NCBI GenBank assembly: GCA_009809945.1
Contig: WTPW01000018.1
Location: 389,048 to 453,047, forward strand
Direction: 5' to 3'
DNA length: 64,000 bases
Source: Gigaspora margarita
Taxonomy: Eukaryota; Glomeromycota; Glomeromycetes; Diversisporales; Gigasporaceae
In this document: one piece after another, positions 10,746 to 23,350 of the stretch
Numbering within the stretch: the first letter of the stretch is position 1
Layout of the letters: each line of letters opens with the position of its first letter
Notes under the pieces: model-generated
Databases searched by the model: none
The model's input: the letters and a program-made list of their open reading frames with translations, nothing else
What the model was told of the DNA's origin: nothing
Program-made: the position numbers and the translations under genes

Positions 10746-11830
10746 ATATAATTAATTATATTAGCAAAAATATATATGAAAACTTGCAAAAAAATTTGCA
10801 TACCAAAATTTTTTAAAAGAATTATAATAGGACCCTGAAGAATTCTGATATAACTTAGATGTTATTAAAAAAAAAGATATTTTTGTATAGACATTTATCA
10901 AATATTACATTTTTATATAGTAAAGTTTTAAAATTTGTTCTATTTTATATATCTATTTTGGCTAAAATTAGCTAAAATTAAGTTATATCTAAGTTCTTTG
11001 GGTTTTTATTACAATTAATATAAAATAAAAAAATTTGAAATAGGGTTCTAAAAACTTAAATTAATTTATAAAATTTTGTGAATAATTTTTAAACATTGTG
11101 CAATATTTTATAAAAATTGCAAAATATTTTAAAATATTTCAAAATAATTAAAATAAGATTTAAAAAATAGTACATCTGCACTATGGTGCACTTCTGAGCA
11201 TATAATCAATGTAATTAATAAACCATTAGCAATTTAAAGCAATTAATACAGTATAAAAAAAATTTATTACACAACTTACAATAATATAACAATTGTGATA
11301 TTTATTATACAATGAATTTATTATGCTTGTATAGCACAATATAATAATATATTATATTACAAAAACAATATTATTTTATATTAACTACCAATGCTAATTA
11401 TATAGTATAATATTAGATAAATGCATAGCATTGTATGTCTGGAGCCAATATTTAATATATACACTATATATTGTTTTATCGATCAGTTGAATGTGATTGG
11501 TTGTACATCACATAATGCGGTCAGACAGACACACATTTGTTGATCAAACCCTTTCATAAAAATAGAGTCCTCTGCTTCACACCAGACTAGCAAACATATT
11601 ACTGTAAACAAATACAAGTAAACAAATAAACAAACAACAACATGTTTGTTTATGAAACAACAAATAAAAAAACAAATTCACTTTTTGGAATATTTTAGTA
11701 AGCAGAGATATTCATTAAGCAATTAATTTTAGACTATAGAAATTTCTAGAAATTTAAAGAAAAAGAATATATAACACATTAAATAACAATTAAGATATAA
11801 GTTAACATATAATAAAAAGATATAGTAAGT
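10746..11830. other. AT-rich spacer, no gene seen
   Basis: Contains short imperfect inverted repeats (for example AATTCTGATATAACTTAGAT near 10,845 answered near 10,980-11,000) and A/T simple sequence. No coding signal. Confidence 0.5.
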
Positions 11831-12039
11831 TTAAACAACTTTTTTTAAAAAAAACAAAAGATGGCTTAATACTATGTACTGTATGGAATTAGAAAAGGAG
11901 ATATTATTTAAATACAAGAATAGCAAAGTAGATAGAGTTAGATAATTAGCATTATGTATATCTAATAAGACAGCTCTTGGTATTATATAATTGGATTGAA
12001 TATAAAAAAAACATACAACCAAGAGGTTATACAGACAGA

Positions 12040-13140
12040 ATTAACATTTTTTGAAGAAAAAGAAATTGAGACTAAAAGTATAAAAGAAGAAGAGTTAGAT
12101 ATAAACAAAAAGATTCTATGATTAACAGAATATGGAATACCAGTTTATAGTACAGAAGAAATTAAAGAGAATTGGAAAGACAGCTAAAAAAAACTCCAAT
12201 TGGTTAGTATAATGTTGAATATAACAAACAGGGGAAAAAAAGAAAAATATAAATAAGAATGAAGTTAGAAAATGCACAGAAGAAAGTATAGATCTTGATA
12301 GTTATAAGAAAATTGATAGATGTAATCCATTTTTACAAAGTGTGAACAATAGAATAGAAAAGACAAGATCTAAGTTAGAAATCACTTTTATAGGACCTCC
12401 TATCTCTAACACAAAAATAGCACAAATTAGAAGATGTTTAAATTTTTTTGAAAAGGCAACAGTTAGAGTTTTTATACTTTTTCCTAAAAATAAAGCAATA
12501 TTTATTGAAATAAAAGTATATAGCAAAAATACAAATAAAATTATGGAGAATTTGTAGGCAATATATTTGAAGAAGACAAGCTTATTTGACACATACAAGG
12601 AAAGTTCAATACAGAAGTTTTTACAAAAAGAAGTATTTACAAAGCAATTATTAAAAACATTTCAAGATTTACAATTGAGTTAGCCTTACTAAGATAGCTG
12701 AAATGGTCAATGCAAAAGTAGTATTATATCTAAAAATAAAAATTAGAAAGATTTAGCATAATATATTTTGAGACACTTGCAGACTTAGAAAGAGCAGTAA
12801 ATTTCACAGTTTATTATTATAACACTAAGCAATTGAACAGAAAACTATTAGAGCATATTAGAAAGAATAAAGTTAATTATATACCAGACTGAAGAGAAAA
12901 AATATGAGAAGTCAATAAAGTTGAATACTCTTTAGAAAAAAAGAGCAAGCAAAAAGAAGAATATTTCTCAAAAATCAAAAATGAATATATAGTATGCAAT
13001 AAGAAAAATACTTACAAAAGACAAAAAACCACTAATTATTATTTAGAAGACAAAAAAAAACTAAATAAAATGAAAGAGCCAAAAACAAACTATAAAAAGT
13101 CTGTTGTACCGAAGAAAATACTAGAATCAAAAATCTAGTA
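12040..13140 (+). pseudogene. Decayed LINE ORF1-like region
   Basis: Base composition becomes purine-rich on the plus strand and translations in shifting frames read as protein: EEIKENWKD, RSKLEITFIGPPISNTKIAQ, YFETLADLERAVNF, NTKQLNRKLLEHIRKN, and a Lys/Glu-rich tail (SLEKKSKQKEEYFSKIKNEY). Many stops and frame changes break it. The pattern (an RNA-binding-like stretch followed by a basic tail) fits a LINE first ORF. The link to the ORF2 debris 4 kb downstream is inference from strand, order and equal decay. Confidence 0.4.
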
Positions 13141-13389
13141 CTGAGGTAGAGTCTGTAATAGGCCAGGTCAGGTTGGGTATTTCCAAGCCCAAACCCAAAT
13201 CTGAAAATATTTAACAAGCCCAAAGTTCAAGTTCAGCCTAATAAAAAGTTACAGGTTTAGGTTGGGCTAAGTCTAATTATTTTGTAAGCATAGCACAAAC
13301 TTGTCCAAATTTATTACAGGTTTGAAAATTTGATTCCAAACCCAGTAACCCAATTTTGAATCAGGAAAGTCCTATAAGAAAAGTAGTAC

Positions 13390-13770
13390 ATGTAATATCC
13401 CATGCAATTATGGGTTTATACATAAATTTTGGATCACAAATAGACTTGATTTTGCAACAGTTTAATAAGCCAAAATACTCATATTTTGGTATATTTTACT
13501 AAAATAATAGAAAGGCACAGGATAGTGCACTGTGATTGACATGTGAGGTACGGGATGGTTTCTTTCACTATGACATTTTTGATATGTTCATCTATAAATT
13601 TTGAACAGTAAATAGACCAGATTTTGCAGCAGTTTACTAAACCAAAATCCACAGATTATTGGCATAGCTTTTTGGCTCATTTTTCTATAGAAATTGCAGT
13701 AAAAAAAACAGATTGTAAACTGTGATTTGCATGTTAAATTTTTTGCAGAAGTACATAATAATTGTTTTTC
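13390..13770. repeat. Two diverged direct repeats of about 190 bp
   Basis: TAAATTTTGGATCACAAATA / GACTTGATTTTGCAACAGTT and TAAATTTTGAACAGTAAATA / GACCAGATTTTGCAGCAGTT, each followed by related sequence and a CACTGTGATT / AACTGTGATT block. Confidence 0.6.
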
Positions 13771-14487
13771 CTGTGTTATTTTGAACTGTATTATATACTA
13801 ATTTTTCTTACAGAGTAGCTAAATTCTGAATTGGTCAGATTCCAATTTGGAGTATGATATATTTGTTTCTTTTCATTATTTAATCTAATCAAGATTAAAT
13901 TGAAAATTGAAAAAAAATTTTTTAAGCATTTTGATAAATTAAAAATTTATATAGTAGTAAGTGCAGATTTGATTAATCTATTTTGGATAAAAAAAGTCTA
14001 TATTGGTAATAGTAAGTATAAAAATAATATAAATATAAGTTTAACTATATTTATACTAGCTTAAACTTGTAATTACAGTAAAGTTTTTATATACTAAAAT
14101 ATATTTTATTTTAGTATATAGCTGTAGTAATATTTAACTAAGGCTATAATAGGTTGTAGCCAATAGGAACTACAGCAAAAATAATAGTAGTTTTTTGTTG
14201 AGTATTATTGAACTGTACTAGGCCTATTTACTAAACCTGACCTGGGTCCAATATTTAATAAACCCAACCTAAACAGGGCCCCTGAATTTATTGATTTGAA
14301 CCTTATTGTTCAGAAGTATCAATTTTAAAAGAAAGTTCAACAGTTAATAATGTACAAATATAGAAATTTGGCCAAAGCTCAAAGTACAGAATTTAGTAAA
14401 CTAGTTTTTACCTCTACATACAGATCTATAATAAATTTTACTATTATGTACAGATCTGTAATAAATATTTACCTCTATGTACATAAT

Positions 14488-14766
14488 TCACTAGTCCAAA
14501 TAAAAAAATAGTATAAGTTTACACTAGTTGAACTATATTAATAGGCTGCTAAATGTGTTAAATGTATACCATATATGGGTAATTGTTAGTATTCTTCAAG
14601 TATTCTGCAAACATTTTGCAAGTTCTGTCAATATTTGGCTAGTTGGCAAGCTGAATATTGGCAGAATACCAACAGAATGCTAGCAAGAACCAGTATACAT
14701 TCAGCATGTTTGGCAGTCTATTAATATAGTATGGACTAATACTAATTTTTTATTTAGACTAATAAA
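14488..14766. repeat. Fold-back repeat, arms about 130 bp
   Basis: CTAGTCCAAATAAAAAAATA, ACTATATTAATAGGCTGC and TGTTAAATGTATACC in the left arm are each matched on the opposite strand in the right arm (ATTAATAGACTGCC, GCTGAATGTATACTGG). The centre is near 14,627. Confidence 0.7.
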
Positions 14767-16012
14767 AGTAAATCAACTTTATTTTTTTTTAGCCCAATAT
14801 GTAATATTGTTAACTATTCAATTGCAACTATATAAAAAATCAATAGAAGAAATTATTAAAATAGAATCTGGAGTTATAAAGGCTGAAGCTTTAATGAAAA
14901 AAAATCTAGAATAATATTAAAATCTAAATTTATATGCTTAAAAAAATTTTTTTATATAAAGTTCAGTGTACAGAATTCATTTGTTAATAAAAATGTTTAA
15001 TATACAATTTTACATAAATCTAATATATAGTGTATGAGCTTATGAATTTGGCTTGTATAGAAATAATCCTTGGTTGTAGAGGTTTAATTAATAGTACTAT
15101 GCAGTATTCAGGACCCCTATCTGAACCCAGCCCACTTTACAAACAAACTCTAAATTAGACCCAACCTGTGCACAAACCCAGCCCAATTCTAAAACCTGCA
15201 GGCTTAGCCTTGCCAAATATAATCCCTATGCAGAGATTATACATTCATGTTTTAGCAAAAACCTCCAAAATTTGAGAAGCAAAAATTGCTTTTGGCAATT
15301 ATCTAATCCAAATTTGAATGAAGCTTTTTTTAAAAAATAAAGCTCTTATTAAGACATATCAAATTAAAAAAGTTTATTTAATTCTGATCACTAAATCAAA
15401 AGTTATTTAAACAAATATAGGATATTACTTATTAAAGCAGACTATTTAACATTTATTTTATTTTGAAATAATTGAGTTTAATTTATAATTTGCCAGTCAC
15501 CTAGTGCATAATTATAGTATAATATAATACGAATTACTATGTAAATTACTTATAAACAAAATGCCATTATCATCCAAGAAAAACTATTTTTTTACTATAT
15601 TAATGAGTCTTGTTAACTAATTGAAAATTGTAGAGCTTATCAAACCACATCTAAATAGTAGTTAGATCATTAATATCAGTCTAAAGATATGAAAATATCT
15701 TCAAAAATGATTGGCTAACCATATAAATTCTATGTAAACAAATATTTGGTTATATAAAATTTTACATAGTTAGCCAATAGTTTTTCAATGATAACTCAGC
15801 ATTTACTTGGCCATTTTAATATTCTCACCTTCTTTAGATTTGTTTTAATGAGCTCTACAGCAATCATTAATTGGAAGACTTATTAACTTAGTAAAAAATA
15901 GGTTTCCTTGAGTGATCATAGCATTTCTACTAGAATAATCTATATTATAAATAAAAATGAAATAAAAATGCCACAATCACTTAAGAAAAACTGTTTTTTT
16001 ACTAAGGTAATA

Positions 16013-16330
16013 CCCGTATATGTCCGAAAATAAGCTACTACCTAAAATAAGCTACCCCCCTGATTTTTTTCAAAAATCTTAAAAAACCCGTTAGCAGTTG
16101 CTACATATAAAAGTCTAAATTTTACTAAGTAAACCTCAAAAGTGCCATTATGTAAACTTGTTCAGAACTTCAAAATACACGTATAGTAAAAATTTGGAGT
16201 CATTGGACAACTTTTTATTAGTACGTTTTTCACTTTTTTCAAAAAACTTTATATTTCGAAAATAAGCTACCCCATGTTTTTCATGTAATTTTTTGGCCAA
16301 AAAAGGTAGCTTATTTTTGGACACATACGG
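16013..16330. mobile_element. Fold-back element (AAAATAAGCTACC family), 318-bp copy
   Basis: Ends CCCGTATATGTCCGAAAATA and, inverted, CCGTATGTGTCCAAAAATAA, flanked by TA (16,011-16,012; 16,331-16,332). The interior is shortened compared with the 542-bp copy at 5,774. Confidence 0.75.
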
Positions 16331-16529
16331 TAAGTTGTACCAATTAATTGAAAGTTGTAAAGCTAATTATGACAAATCTAAAGGAGGTAAAATTATTAAA
16401 ATTGCTTAGTAGATACTAATTTATTATCAAAAAATGATTGGCTAACTATGTAAAATTTTAAGTAACCAAATAATTACTTATATAGAATTTTATATAGTTG
16501 GCCAATTATTTTTTGAAGATATCTTTATA

Positions 16530-16723
16530 CCATATTTCTCCAAAAATAAGCACTCTTTTTTTACTATAGAGATACTTATTTTCAGGTATAATCTCAACTA
16601 ATAATTTGAATAATTTGATATTTAGTTGCTTATTTATATTATATAAATAGTGCTTTTTTTAGGTATATATGAATTGTAGAAGGTGCTTATTTTTAGAAAG
16701 TGCTTATTTTTGGAGGAATCCAG
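16530..16723. mobile_element. 194-bp MITE with CTCCAAAAATAAGCACT ends
   Basis: Left end CCATATTTCTCCAAAAATAA and right end inverted CTGGATTCCTCCAAAAATAA, flanked by TA (16,528-16,529; 16,724-16,725). The AAAAATAAGC core is shared with the larger fold-back family, so the two are probably relatives. Confidence 0.7.
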
Positions 16724-17289
16724 TATCTACTAGGCTGATTTTAATTATCTAATTACTGTTAAATGCATCTCAATAAGCTCTACAATTTTTAATTAGTCAA
16801 CAAGACTTATTAATTTAGCAAAAAAATAGTTTTTCTTGAATAATTATAGCATTTTGTCTATAAGTAATTTATATAGTAATTTGCATTATGTTATACTATA
16901 ATCATGCACCAAATAACTAGCAGATCATTAATAGCACATTAATACATAGTTGTATATTTAGTTGCAACCATCTACTAGATTTTCTTTTTATGAAACAAGT
17001 AACAAATTTGTTTAAATAACTTAATAGTAGAGAAGTAATCAAGTGATTAACAGAAATAACAATAAAGCAGAGTTTAATATTAGCAGAATTTTCTATTAAC
17101 ATATAGGTAACAGAGACAAATAAGCCAAATAAGAAACATTATAAAGTATAGAAGAGTATATGGCCTGTAACTTATAGAAAAGAAAAAGATAGTAGATATA
17201 AGCTTCAAAGTAGTTTGTTAGATAATATTTCAATTTGTAAGAAGATGCAACTCTATATAATTTATTAGAAAAGAAGTCAGCAAAACAGA

Positions 17290-20200
17290 GTTTCAAGGCA
17301 AGAAAGGATCTTGAACTATTTTATTTAAAGCAAAATTTAAGTAAAAATAGAAATAAGCATCTTATATAGCATAAATCAAAAAAGTAAGAGCAAAAGGTTT
17401 CAAAGAAATGAAAGCAAATTGGTTCTTAATATAGAAAAATAAGTGCTACTATGTCTAATTTCAAAAGTAGTTAAAGAAGCCTTTTGTATCTGTAAACCAA
17501 ATAACCAAGTGTATGTTTAGCTTTAGAAAAAGACAGAAAGGATAACAGAAGTAAAAACTGGGTTGTTTTTGAAAAAAAAACAAATTAATAAATTAATTCT
17601 CAGGTGAATAATCAAGAAAACAGAAAAAATTTCAAGTTTAGTATTCAAAGAATTTCTAGTATCAAAATGCATTAACTGCAGGCTTAACAAGACAGAAAAA
17701 GAGAATCTCTATAGTTTTAAATCAATATGAACAAGTATTGTTTGTATATTAGATCTATGACAAAAAAAAATATTGAGCAGATATTACCATGTTCAGTAGA
17801 ATATTTTACAAAATGTTCCAAAAGAAACTTCAGTAAAAAGTCAAATTATAAGTTAAATTTTGTTTTATTAACCTAAAGTAGAACTAATTAATAGTTAAAT
17901 TTGAGAAAAGCCCAAAGTTGTTTTTAACAAAACTAGTAGAAATGAATATTAAAGAGGATATTTTAGATTATATTTTTATATAGATGGGTCTTAGTTTAGA
18001 AAAACAGAAAGTATTGCAGACAAGATAGGAGCAGATAGGTTTATGTAGATAGTTTAGAAAGTGTAGTATTAGCATCAGGGAATGTTAAAGTAAATGAACT
18101 TTCTCCAACTACAATGGGGATATATTACTATAGACACATTTTGTGTGGCCATCGCTCAAAATCAGGTAAGTAAATACAGCATGAAATTTATATCACATGA
18201 CCAGTTGATCTAATGATACAACATTCTAAAATTTGGTGCAATTTCATTAGATTGCACTGGTGTTATGCAAAAGTTAGTACAAAGTAGCATTTTTGGGGTT
18301 GTATGAAAATTGATTTTTGGAATTTTTTGAAATTTTTTTTTTAAAAAAAAATTCACAAAAATTGATTTTTTGCTCAAATTAGTTCAAATTTTGCTCATAT
18401 GTAGTGTGACACTCAGTTCAAATTAAGTGATATAAAAAAGTTTATTGTATGACCAATTGGCATAATAAAAACAAATGTGCATCTTAGTTTTTTTTTCTCA
18501 CAAAAAATGGGTGTGAAGAAAGATTTAAAAGAAAATCAGTGAGGAACCATAATTTATAGAACCAAAGAGGTAATTCACTTTGAACAATTGCAGTTTTGGT
18601 TGGTTGTAGTAAAAGTTCTGTGAGGAACATCATAAAGCAGTACCGTAAGTCAGGTACAGAAATTCAAAAAAAAATGGACTGTTTGACCAAAAACTCCAAC
18701 ACCTTTGGATCTTGAAAATCTTAAAGACTTAGTAACAAATAGCAACTACTGTCTTAGCCTTATACAAACATCCAACCTATACAATTGTCAAAGCAAAAAA
18801 ACAATTCTGAGAATAACTTGTGCCATGCTTTGCACAGTTTGGGATTGTTCTCGTGTGTCACCCCCAAAGCCTCTTATCATGACTAAGAATATAGAAAAAA
18901 GGTATAAATGGGCACTTGAACATTAGGAGTGGTGTGTTGGTACATCAGTTTTATGTACTAGTTTATATCGATCATGTTGCTAAACTGCTAATTAGATTTC
19001 AAGAACAGATATAATGTAATACAATTATAAAAATTTTAAAACAACTATTTGCTTTGTTGAAAATTGCATATTTACCATAAGTTTGCATAAAAAACCACCT
19101 TTAGTGCACTAACAAAAAGTTCTCATTGAATGATTTTACTATATATTTTGCTAACCTTGCTCTAACACTAACCCTAACCCTAATATTAATAATTCAAAAA
19201 AATTTGCTTGTGAAACATGATCAACATAACCTGGCACAGAATACCTATGTGCAGTGTGTTGTGATCAGACAAGTCCTACATACATTCTTATCTGGGTTCT
19301 CCTGACACGAACCAAATAAAAAATGGGCATTAGTAATATCATAGAGCTGGATGCTCTTGTCAAAAATCATGATATGAAACACTACCAGAACTTTGCTATA
19401 GACTATTGCCAGCATCCCTAATTGGTTTGATGCTTGTATAGGGCAGACTTATCAAATATTATAATATAATTTGTTTTTTTTATATAAAAATATAAAAAAA
19501 TAAAAAAATAGAAAATGCAAAATTTTGGTTTTCGACAAATAAAAAATCAAATTTTTAGAATTTTTTGCATTATTTCTGCACAATGCAATGAAATCGTATA
19601 AAATTTTAGTATGTTGTACCATAAGATCAGGTAGTCATTTGATATAAATTTTGTGCTATATTTACTTATCTGATTTTGAGTGACAGCTGCCCAAAAAGTG
19701 TCCATAATAATATGTTCCCCACTGTTAGTTGCTAAAAAGGATTCCAGAGTATAAGTTAAATTAGATAGCTTAGTAGCAATTAGAGATATAAAAAAGTATT
19801 AAAACAAAATTCTTTTGAAAGTATACTAAAAGCAAAAATAGAACAATTCTCAATTGATTTACAAAACCATGAAATTTAAAAATTTAGATATATAACTTGT
19901 CAAAGTTAAAATACACAAAAAAGTAAGTCGAATGAATTTGCAGATAAATTAGTAAAAAGAGCAGTATTATTAATGATTCTTAGATTTAGTTGTTATTGCC
20001 AACAACATATTAAAAGGCAGTATATATTGAAAACAAAAGCAAATTGAAAACCTATCTCAGAAATTTCACTAGCAGCTAAAAAGAAAGTATACTAAGTCTA
20101 GTTGATTTGTATTATCCAGCAATGAAATTTAGAGAATTGAACAAGAGAAAAAAAGTCTTTTATGAACTAGTTGTTGAAACAGATTCTAGGGATACATAGA

Positions 20201-20560
20201 ACAAGATGCTGATTAATATCAGGCAGTAGTATGTTAGTTTAATATGCAAAATAGCTTTTCTAAATGCTTCTAACTATAGAGAAATTATATAGATTGAAAA
20301 CAGGAATTATAGATTCAAAGAACTGCATAATATACAAAAATAGAGTAAAAGAGAACCTAGACCATTTTACAGTATATGAAGTTTTGAGAGAAAGTTGGAA
20401 AGATATAAAAGCTTTTGCTTTGAGGCTAATCTGTTTAGCATTGAAAGAAGAGTTTGAAAATAAGTATAAGTTATGACTTAATATTTGATCACTTATAACA
20501 AAAAATTATTAAGTTTAAAAAGTTGTATATAAGAGGCCTTGTGGAGAAAAAGGTATTTCA
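17290..20560 (+). pseudogene. Decayed LINE ORF2: RNase H and C-terminal region, split by a Tc1-like element
   Basis: Plus-strand translations in several frames give FYIDGS near 17,975, corresponding to the YTDGS catalytic start of RNase H. After the 1.6-kb insertion come QRYKKVLKQNSFESILKAKI and NEFADKLVKRAV, matching the usual IKKVLKxNSFESILKAK and NEYADKLAK blocks of RNase H in fungal LINEs. Then follow LYRLKTGIIDSKNCIIYKNR and ENLDHFTVYEVLRESWKDIK, like the Cys/His-rich tail in which the metal ligands are now lost. Stops and frameshifts are frequent, so it is inactive and old. The reverse transcriptase block should lie before 17,950 but I cannot read it. Confidence 0.6.
18112..19725 (+). 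mobile_element. Tc1-like transposon with 150-bp inverted repeats, broken transposase
   Basis: Long terminal inverted repeats, about 150 bp (CAATGGGGATATATTACTAT left; CAGTGGGGAACATATTATTA right, inverted), with TA at or one base from both borders. The transposase begins MGVKKDLKENQ (18,507), continues with a helix-turn-helix region (KQYRKSGTEI-like, PKTPTPLDLENLKDL) and SRVSPPKPLIMTKNIEKRYK WALEH, typical of Tc1-type N-terminal DNA-binding domains. It contains stops (for example after ENQ and after EH), and the catalytic DDE part after about 18,960 is missing or replaced by a repeat shared with 59.9-60.2 kb. It interrupts the LINE RNase H region. Confidence 0.8.
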
Positions 20561-21113
20561 AAATCTTCATGTGCTGCTCAAAAGAAGAAAGCTAATTAAG
20601 AGAATTCTGGATGCAGTCATATATGCATTCCAGAAAAGCTTTATCAAATAATTTGGTTAGAAAAGGGTAAGAAAGTAGTTAGATAGGAAAAATGTACAGA
20701 AATTACAAAAGAGATAAAGGATCAGAAATGTAACTATAAATTGTAAAGAAAGATATTAGTTAGTGAATTTGATATACTAAACCAAAGAAGCAAAAAAGCA
20801 ATATAAAAAAAAGTTAGTTATAATGAAAGAAAATTAATAAATTAATATTAAAAGAATATATTTGAATATTCATATGTATTTTAACAATGTAATCAAGATA
20901 TAGCAAACCCTATAACAATATAAGATAAATCAAAGAGACCTCCTTAAAGTAATTAATATTTTTGCATTTCCTGTTCATATTCATTTTTTGTCAATAGCAA
21001 GAATCTGGTTGGGTATATTGTCTAACCCAAATCTGATAAGATAATTACTACAATTTTTTTTTAAAAAAAACTTTCAAAAAATGTAGACTTACCTTTTTGA
21101 GTTGTTTATAGCT
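20561..21113. other. AT-rich sequence, no gene seen
   Basis: Purine-rich on the plus strand up to about 20,900, possibly the 3' continuation of the LINE debris, then plain A/T-rich sequence. Confidence 0.4.
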
Positions 21114-21121
21114 ATTATCTC

Positions 21122-21530
21122 CAGTATTGGCACATGACCAGGTCATAACAGGCCATATCAAAGTTTAATTATTAAGATTATATGACCATAGTTATATGAT
21201 TTTATTAATTAAACTTGATAATATAATCTGTTATGACATTGTCAAATGGCCTTGGCAATTGAACTTAGTAATATGGCCTGTTTTGACCTGTTATATGACT
21301 TTATTGTGATATGACCTGTTATGACTGGTCATAACAGGTCATATCACAATAAAGTCATATAACAGGTCGTAACAGATCATATTACTAAGTTCAATTGCCA
21401 AGGCCATTTGACAATGTCATAACAGATTATATTATCAAGTTTAATTAATAAAATCATATAACTATGGTCATATAATCTTACTAATTAAACTTTGATATAA
21501 CCTGTTATGACCTGGTTATGTCCAACACTG
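21122..21530. mobile_element. hAT-type fold-back element, 409 bp, almost entirely palindromic
   Basis: Ends CAGTATTGGCACATGACCAG and inverted CAGTGTTGGACATAACCAGG. The octamer ATTATCTC lies on both sides (21,114-21,121; 21,531-21,538), the 8-bp duplication of hAT transposition. The two arms of about 200 bp pair nearly base for base around a centre near 21,327 (CTGTTATGAC-TG-GTCATAACAG). No coding; mobilised in trans. Confidence 0.92.
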
Positions 21531-21799
21531 ATTATCTCAGCCTAGTAGGTAGCACAAATTATTTCATAAAATTTTCAATATAACAAACTTGTATCTCAAA
21601 GTTATTCTATTTTGTTTAGGCATATACAAGAATACAAAGAACTTTAAAGGCAATAATTTGAATTTTGGCTATAATGAAGATCAGAATTTTTAGTATACAA
21701 GAAAAATTAGACAGAGCACTACTAGTACTCCTTCATTTTTTTCTATTATTATTCAATTGTCTAAATTTGTATGCATTTGATTACTATAAGTTATTGTAA

Positions 21800-23350
21800 A
21801 AATTCTTTTAAAAAACATGCTTGCTATTCAAGTATGCATTAAAGGTCAAGTTAGTTTTTATCAGAATTATTCTGAATTTTATTAAGAATTATAATAAACA
21901 ATTCTGTTACAAAACTTACTTATTATTTCAGTAATACATATTATGTTGCTATAGTTGAGCTAGTTTGCAATAAATCACTATAAATTCTATTATAAGTTAC
22001 TGTAAAACATTTGTTACAGAACTTATTATTGTTCTTTTTCAATTTAGTTGAATTTTGATCAGTTTGTAATTTTTTGTAAGTTCACATTTATGATATATAT
22101 AATCACTTAAATGCTACTAAATATAACAAAAATGCCAAAAAGTAATGAAACGAGTTCTGAAAATATAATAAATTTAGATAATTGCTTATATTGTAATTGT
22201 AGAACTTACAGAGCTTGCAAAATATCATATAAAAATCAAATCAAACTAAACCAAAAAGAGCAATAATATAGTACAAAATGATTATTTCATGTTGATAATA
22301 GGGTCAATAGATCAAAAAGGAAGTACAATAAGTATTCAATTTAAGGAAGGCACAGTAGGAAGAAAAGTAGATTTAATTAAATGTCTAATCAGAATATTTT
22401 ACATGATAACTAATATAACAAATTTTGCTATAGGTATAAAACATACTAATATTAAGGCAGATAGCGGCAGCTCCAAAAGAGAACTAAATTTGCACCCAAA
22501 CCACCCAATTCTATTGAATCCTGCCATTTTGCAACCATTTATATCTATAGTTGGCCTGAATTATGCAGGTTGAAAACCACTGGCTAATCTTAAACTTCAA
22601 TTTTAAGCATTAATAGCTTGACTGCAAAACTCCTTGTAACAGGTGGCCTACTTTTGTGAGTAGGAAACTACTAGCTAATACTACAAATCGCTAGATCAAT
22701 TATATATCAAATGTGCTGATATATGCTATATATCTCATTGAAGCAAATTAATAAAGTTTTATTATCCAGTATTATTTGTCCAATAAGTATACAGATTACA
22801 GGCATGCAATCCTATTCAAGTATTGATATTACTATCATGAGTTACAGTAAAGCATTCTTTTTGGAAATTATTTGCTATTCTTTAAGTTTGCTTTAGAAGT
22901 TGCTTGATTTTTATAGGGTTAAATTTGACTTAGTTTGCATTGAAAATATTATTTCTCTTGTAAAGACTTCTGTTGCAAAGCTACTCACTATTTGGTGATT
23001 ACAATAGGTATTAATATTTAGTTTGTGTAGTTAGTTTGTATAGTTAGTTTGTACTAAAATTATTGTATTAAAATTATTGTGATTTCTTTTATAAGTTATT
23101 GTAAAAAATTCAGTTATAACAACTTACTATTTTGGCTACTATAGGATCAATTAAAGGTAGTCTGCATTTGAAATGTCTTTTATTTTCTATGTGGTTGAGT
23201 TAGTTTGCATTGGAATTATTACATTTTATTGCAAGTTACTGTAAAACTATTCTGGTAATGAAAGTCAGCTTGTATTGAATTATCTTGAATTACTATAAAA
23301 AAATTCTATTATAAACCTATTTGCAAATAAAACATAGTTAAGGTTGATTT
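21800..23350. repeat. Satellite-like array, same family as 4-7 kb, opposite strand
   Basis: Units reading AAGTTACTGTAAAA, TTCTGTTACAAAACTTACTT, ATTATTTCAGTAATA and GAGTTAGTTTGCATT are the reverse complement of the 3,960-6,985 unit. Copies are uneven in length and diverged. The 94-residue open frame at 22,289-22,573 lies in a unit-poor stretch and has no recognisable features. Confidence 0.65.

Larger units (their letters stand above)
13145..15232. mobile_element. Decayed element with GCCCAACC-rich ends
   Basis: Left part AGGCCAGGTCAGGTTGGGTA and right part, inverted, TAGGGATTATATTTGGCAAGG both run into repeated CCCAA / TTGGG blocks (also near 14,225-14,285). This resembles a faded version of the GGGCCGGGC-rich repeat at 63.07 kb. 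It separates the ORF1-like and ORF2-like LINE debris, as an insertion would. Ends and duplication are not certain. Confidence 0.35.
15502..16908. mobile_element. Composite double-palindrome element
   Basis: Outer ends GTGCATAATTATAGTATAA and its inverse (to 16,908) bracket two palindromes in series: 15,520-15,960 and 15,960-16,908. Four alternating arms share GCCATTATCATCCAAGAAAA / TTTTTACTAAGTTAATGAG and ATGATTGGCTAAC blocks. The second palindrome is opened by two TA-flanked insertions (16,013-16,330 and 16,530-16,723). Confidence 0.65.

Noticed and set aside
19160-19190. CCCTAACCCTAA telomere-like words (also near 31,970, 33,785 and 60,090)
   Set aside because: Only two or three short words in each case, inside dispersed or fold-back repeats; not a telomere.
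22289-22573. 94-residue open frame
   Set aside because: Lies in satellite-related, CpG-free sequence; no domain, no intron or leader, composition not gene-like.
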